Assembly (NCBI GenBank): GCA_003342815.1
Contig: PTEX01000196.1
Coordinates: 70,533-134,532, forward strand
Direction: 5' to 3'
Length of the DNA: 64,000 nt
Source of the DNA: Eudromia elegans
Lineage: Eukaryota; Chordata; Aves; Tinamiformes; Tinamidae
The position numbers and the translations under genes were made by a program. This document shows, in pieces, positions 61,809 through 64,000 of this stretch (within the stretch, counting starts at the first letter, position 1; each line of letters opens with the position of its first letter). The notes under the pieces are model-generated. The model made no database searches. It saw only the letters and a program-made list of their open reading frames with translations, and was not told the origin of the DNA.

Positions 61809-62897
61809 AACAGACTGTTAGTGTTAAGAGGCCTGGGCATTACCTTTCAGCATCCTGAATATAGCAGGGGGAATATGAAGGGGCTGATCTGTGGAAAGTG
61901 TCAGGGCTTGCTCGCTCTCTCTCTTCTTTTTTTTGTTTAAAAAAAAAGAAGAGATCCTTTTGACATGGTGATGAAGTGCTGCTGTGAAGACTGTCCTAAA
62001 GACCTCGTAAGGGATACTTTATATTTAAAGCTAAATTTTCAGAAGATGGCTGTTGATGTGCTTTGTAACTCATGAAGTTGCTTTGCACATCCCTGTGTCC
62101 TAATTGGAATCTGCATTAACAGCTGATTCACTGAGATTGAAAATCACCCCTTTTCCCCCCTCTCATGTAATATCTCCATTTGTCCTCACAGAGGGAGGAA
62201 GAGAGAGGAAGAAAAAGAGCCCTTGGATGGAGGCCTGTGCTTCTAGAGCTTTAATTACTGCTTTTGAAAGTTGCTTCTCCCTGACAGGTTGCTGCCACAT
62301 ATGCCCATGCACATGCGGTGTATGTGAGGGAGCAACAGCTTGCAATACCCTTTCTTCTAACACACTGCTAATACTGTTGCACACCACTCATTTTTAAAAT
62401 AATGTTAATAATAATAATCTTTATATCAGCCTGTGTATTGAAAACTGACTTGGGGAGTAGAAGAATGTACGAGCAGAATCCCAGGAAATTCAGTATCGGT
62501 TGGTAAGTTATCTAGGGAGAGGAGAGGGCAAGGATCACGTTAGCATGGCTGCGGGCAGGAAGTAAACAAAAAAACCCCTTTGTTTTTATGATTTTGCTGC
62601 TGGGCAGAGAGCATTTTTACAGGCTACATGTAGTTCAGCAGGAGTAGTCTCTGACATAAGTGAAAAATCATACGCTTTACACCCATGCTAATAATTTTCT
62701 TTTATATTATAATAATTTTCTTTTCTTCAATGTGTAATAAGAATTATTACAAGCTGTGGGGATAAGGAAATAATGAATAATTTTTGCCTTTTCTCAAAAT
62801 GAAGTAACATTTTCTTTAGATTTAGGGTCTATTTCCTCATAAAAATGATGCAATCACTACCTGGGTGATTTTGGAGGAAAAATGGTCTTGCAGAAGT
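61809..62897 (+). other. Unique DNA between CR1 fragments
   Basis: No gene or repeat recognised apart from a duplicated ATAATTTTCTTTT (62689 and 62711). Confidence 0.5.
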
Positions 62898-63822
62898 ATC
62901 ATAGAATCGTAGAATCATTAATGTTGGTAGGGTCCTCTACAGGTCATCTAGTCCAACCCCCCGGAATGCGCAGGGTTGCCTAGAGCATGTGGCACAGGAT
63001 TGCGTTCAAGCGCATCATGAATATTTCCAGAGGAGGAGACTCCACAACCCCTCTGGGCAGCCTCTTCCAGTGCTCTGTCACCCTAACTGTTAAGAAATTT
63101 TTCCTTAAGTTCCTGTGGAACTTTGATGCTTCAGTTTGTGACAATTTCCTCTAATCCTGTCAGTGCCCACCACTGAAGAGAGGCTGGCCCCAGCCTCCTC
63201 ACTTGAGGTTCACCTCTCCAGGCTGAACAGGCCCAGCTCTCTCAGCCTTTGCTCATAGGGCAGATGTTCCAGACCCCTAATCATCTTTGTGGCCCTGCGC
63301 TGGACTCTCTCTAGCAGCTCCACGTCCCTCCTGCACTGGGGAGCCCAGAACTGCACACAGGACTCGAGGTGCGGCCTCACCAGGGCTGAGTAGAGGGGCA
63401 GGATCACCTCCCTCGACCTGCTGGAGACGCTCTGCTTAATGCACCCTAGGATCCCATTGGCCTTCTTGGCCATGAGGGCACACTGCTGCCCCATGGTCAA
63501 CTTGTCCATCATGACACCCAGGTCCCTCTCCACAGAGCAGCTCTCCAGAAGGTCAATCTCCAGCCTGTACTGGTGTCTGGGTTCATTTTCCCCAGGTGCA
63601 GGACCGTGCACTTGTCCTTGTTGAACTCCATGAAGTTTCTTACCACCCAGTTGTTCAGTCTGTCCGGGTCCCTCTGGATGGCAGCGCAGCCATCAGCTCT
63701 CTGGGCTATCAGCTGCTCCTCCCAGTTTCGTCTCATCAGCAAACTTGCTTAGGGAGCACTCTGTCCTTTCATCAAGGTCATTGATGAATAAATTGAACAG
63801 GACTGGACTGGGGACTGCCCTT
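62898..63822 (-). mobile_element. CR1 LINE, 5'-truncated
   Basis: A minus-strand CR1 copy. The octamer tail is at 62898-62920 (plus-strand ATCATAGAATCGTAGAATCA), followed by GTCATCTAGTCCAACCCCCC. Frame 63611-63210 translates to [55 protein letters not shown] and [20 protein letters not shown], the post-RT part of ORF2. Frame 63742-63509 overlaps in another phase ([20 protein letters not shown]), so the reading frame is shifted between them. The copy fades out near 63822, just before the FADD block would appear. Its 3' end resembles the fragment at 23759. Confidence 0.93.
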
Positions 63823-64000
63823 GAAGTAGTAAATGTAGTAAATGAAAAAGTAGTAAAAGATCAGCTAAGTTTGTTTCTCATATTGAGCATGTGTGTATGT
63901 GATTGCGTTTATAAGCTTTTCATGCAAATCATTTGAACAGGTTTTGGTTTACAATGTTTGATTCTTTGATGAAGAGATGTAAGCCCTGTGACTACCTTTT
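63823..64000 (+). other. Unique DNA at window end
   Basis: Begins with a slippage-type GTAGTAAAT repeat (about 63826-63858). Nothing else seen. Confidence 0.5.

Noticed and set aside
1-64000. CRISPR arrays, operons, ribosome-binding sites, bacterial terminators, rRNA or mitochondrial insertions
   Set aside because: The window is bird-like nuclear DNA; none of these features was seen on either strand.

Overview
This is vertebrate nuclear DNA, almost certainly from a bird. Four well-preserved and at least three decayed CR1 LINE fragments carry the avian-type 3' end, with ATTCTRTG-like octamers following a GGTTGGA...GGTCCCTTCCAACC stretch. Background DNA is AT-rich, introns or intergenic space dominate, and no continuous host protein-coding gene can be read. 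I cannot tell the order or species. There is one undetermined base (N at 4782).

Layout. 1-5006 is the most repeat-rich part: a decayed class-I-like endogenous retrovirus fossil on the minus strand (1066-2231), a strongly diverged tandem array of about 61-bp units (3250-4225), and a solo LTR with TG/CA ends and a 6-bp target-site duplication (4429-5006). 5007-38170 is largely unique AT-rich DNA interrupted by CR1 copies at 10217-11985 (minus, with a 298-codon reverse-transcriptase frame), 15633-15735 (plus), 23759-24130 (plus) and 31410-33185 (plus, internally deleted). An unexplained GC-richer block with a 130-codon open frame sits at 27420-27830.

A CpG island at 38180-38660 is the only convincing host gene landmark. 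It has GC boxes, a CCAAT motif and a quadruplex-prone G-rich tract, and is followed by a good splice donor (GT at 38601). I read it as a TATA-less promoter and a noncoding first exon of a plus-strand gene, with the rest of the window (38601-64000) probably lying in its first intron. The gene could not be identified because no recognisable coding exon lies in the window.

38661-64000 holds unique AT-rich sequence, a probable tRNA-derived SINE remnant (44950-45170), a faint CR1 tail (49999-50069), an older CR1-L-like fragment (61425-61808) and a younger CR1 (62898-63822, minus).

The least explained signals are the 61-bp tandem array, a perfect 14-bp inverted repeat 1.2 kb upstream of the CpG island, a cluster of three perfect short inverted repeats at 18436-18524, the open block at 27420-27830, and a convergent trio of CTCF-like motifs around the upstream region. 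None of these amounts to a demonstrated new system.
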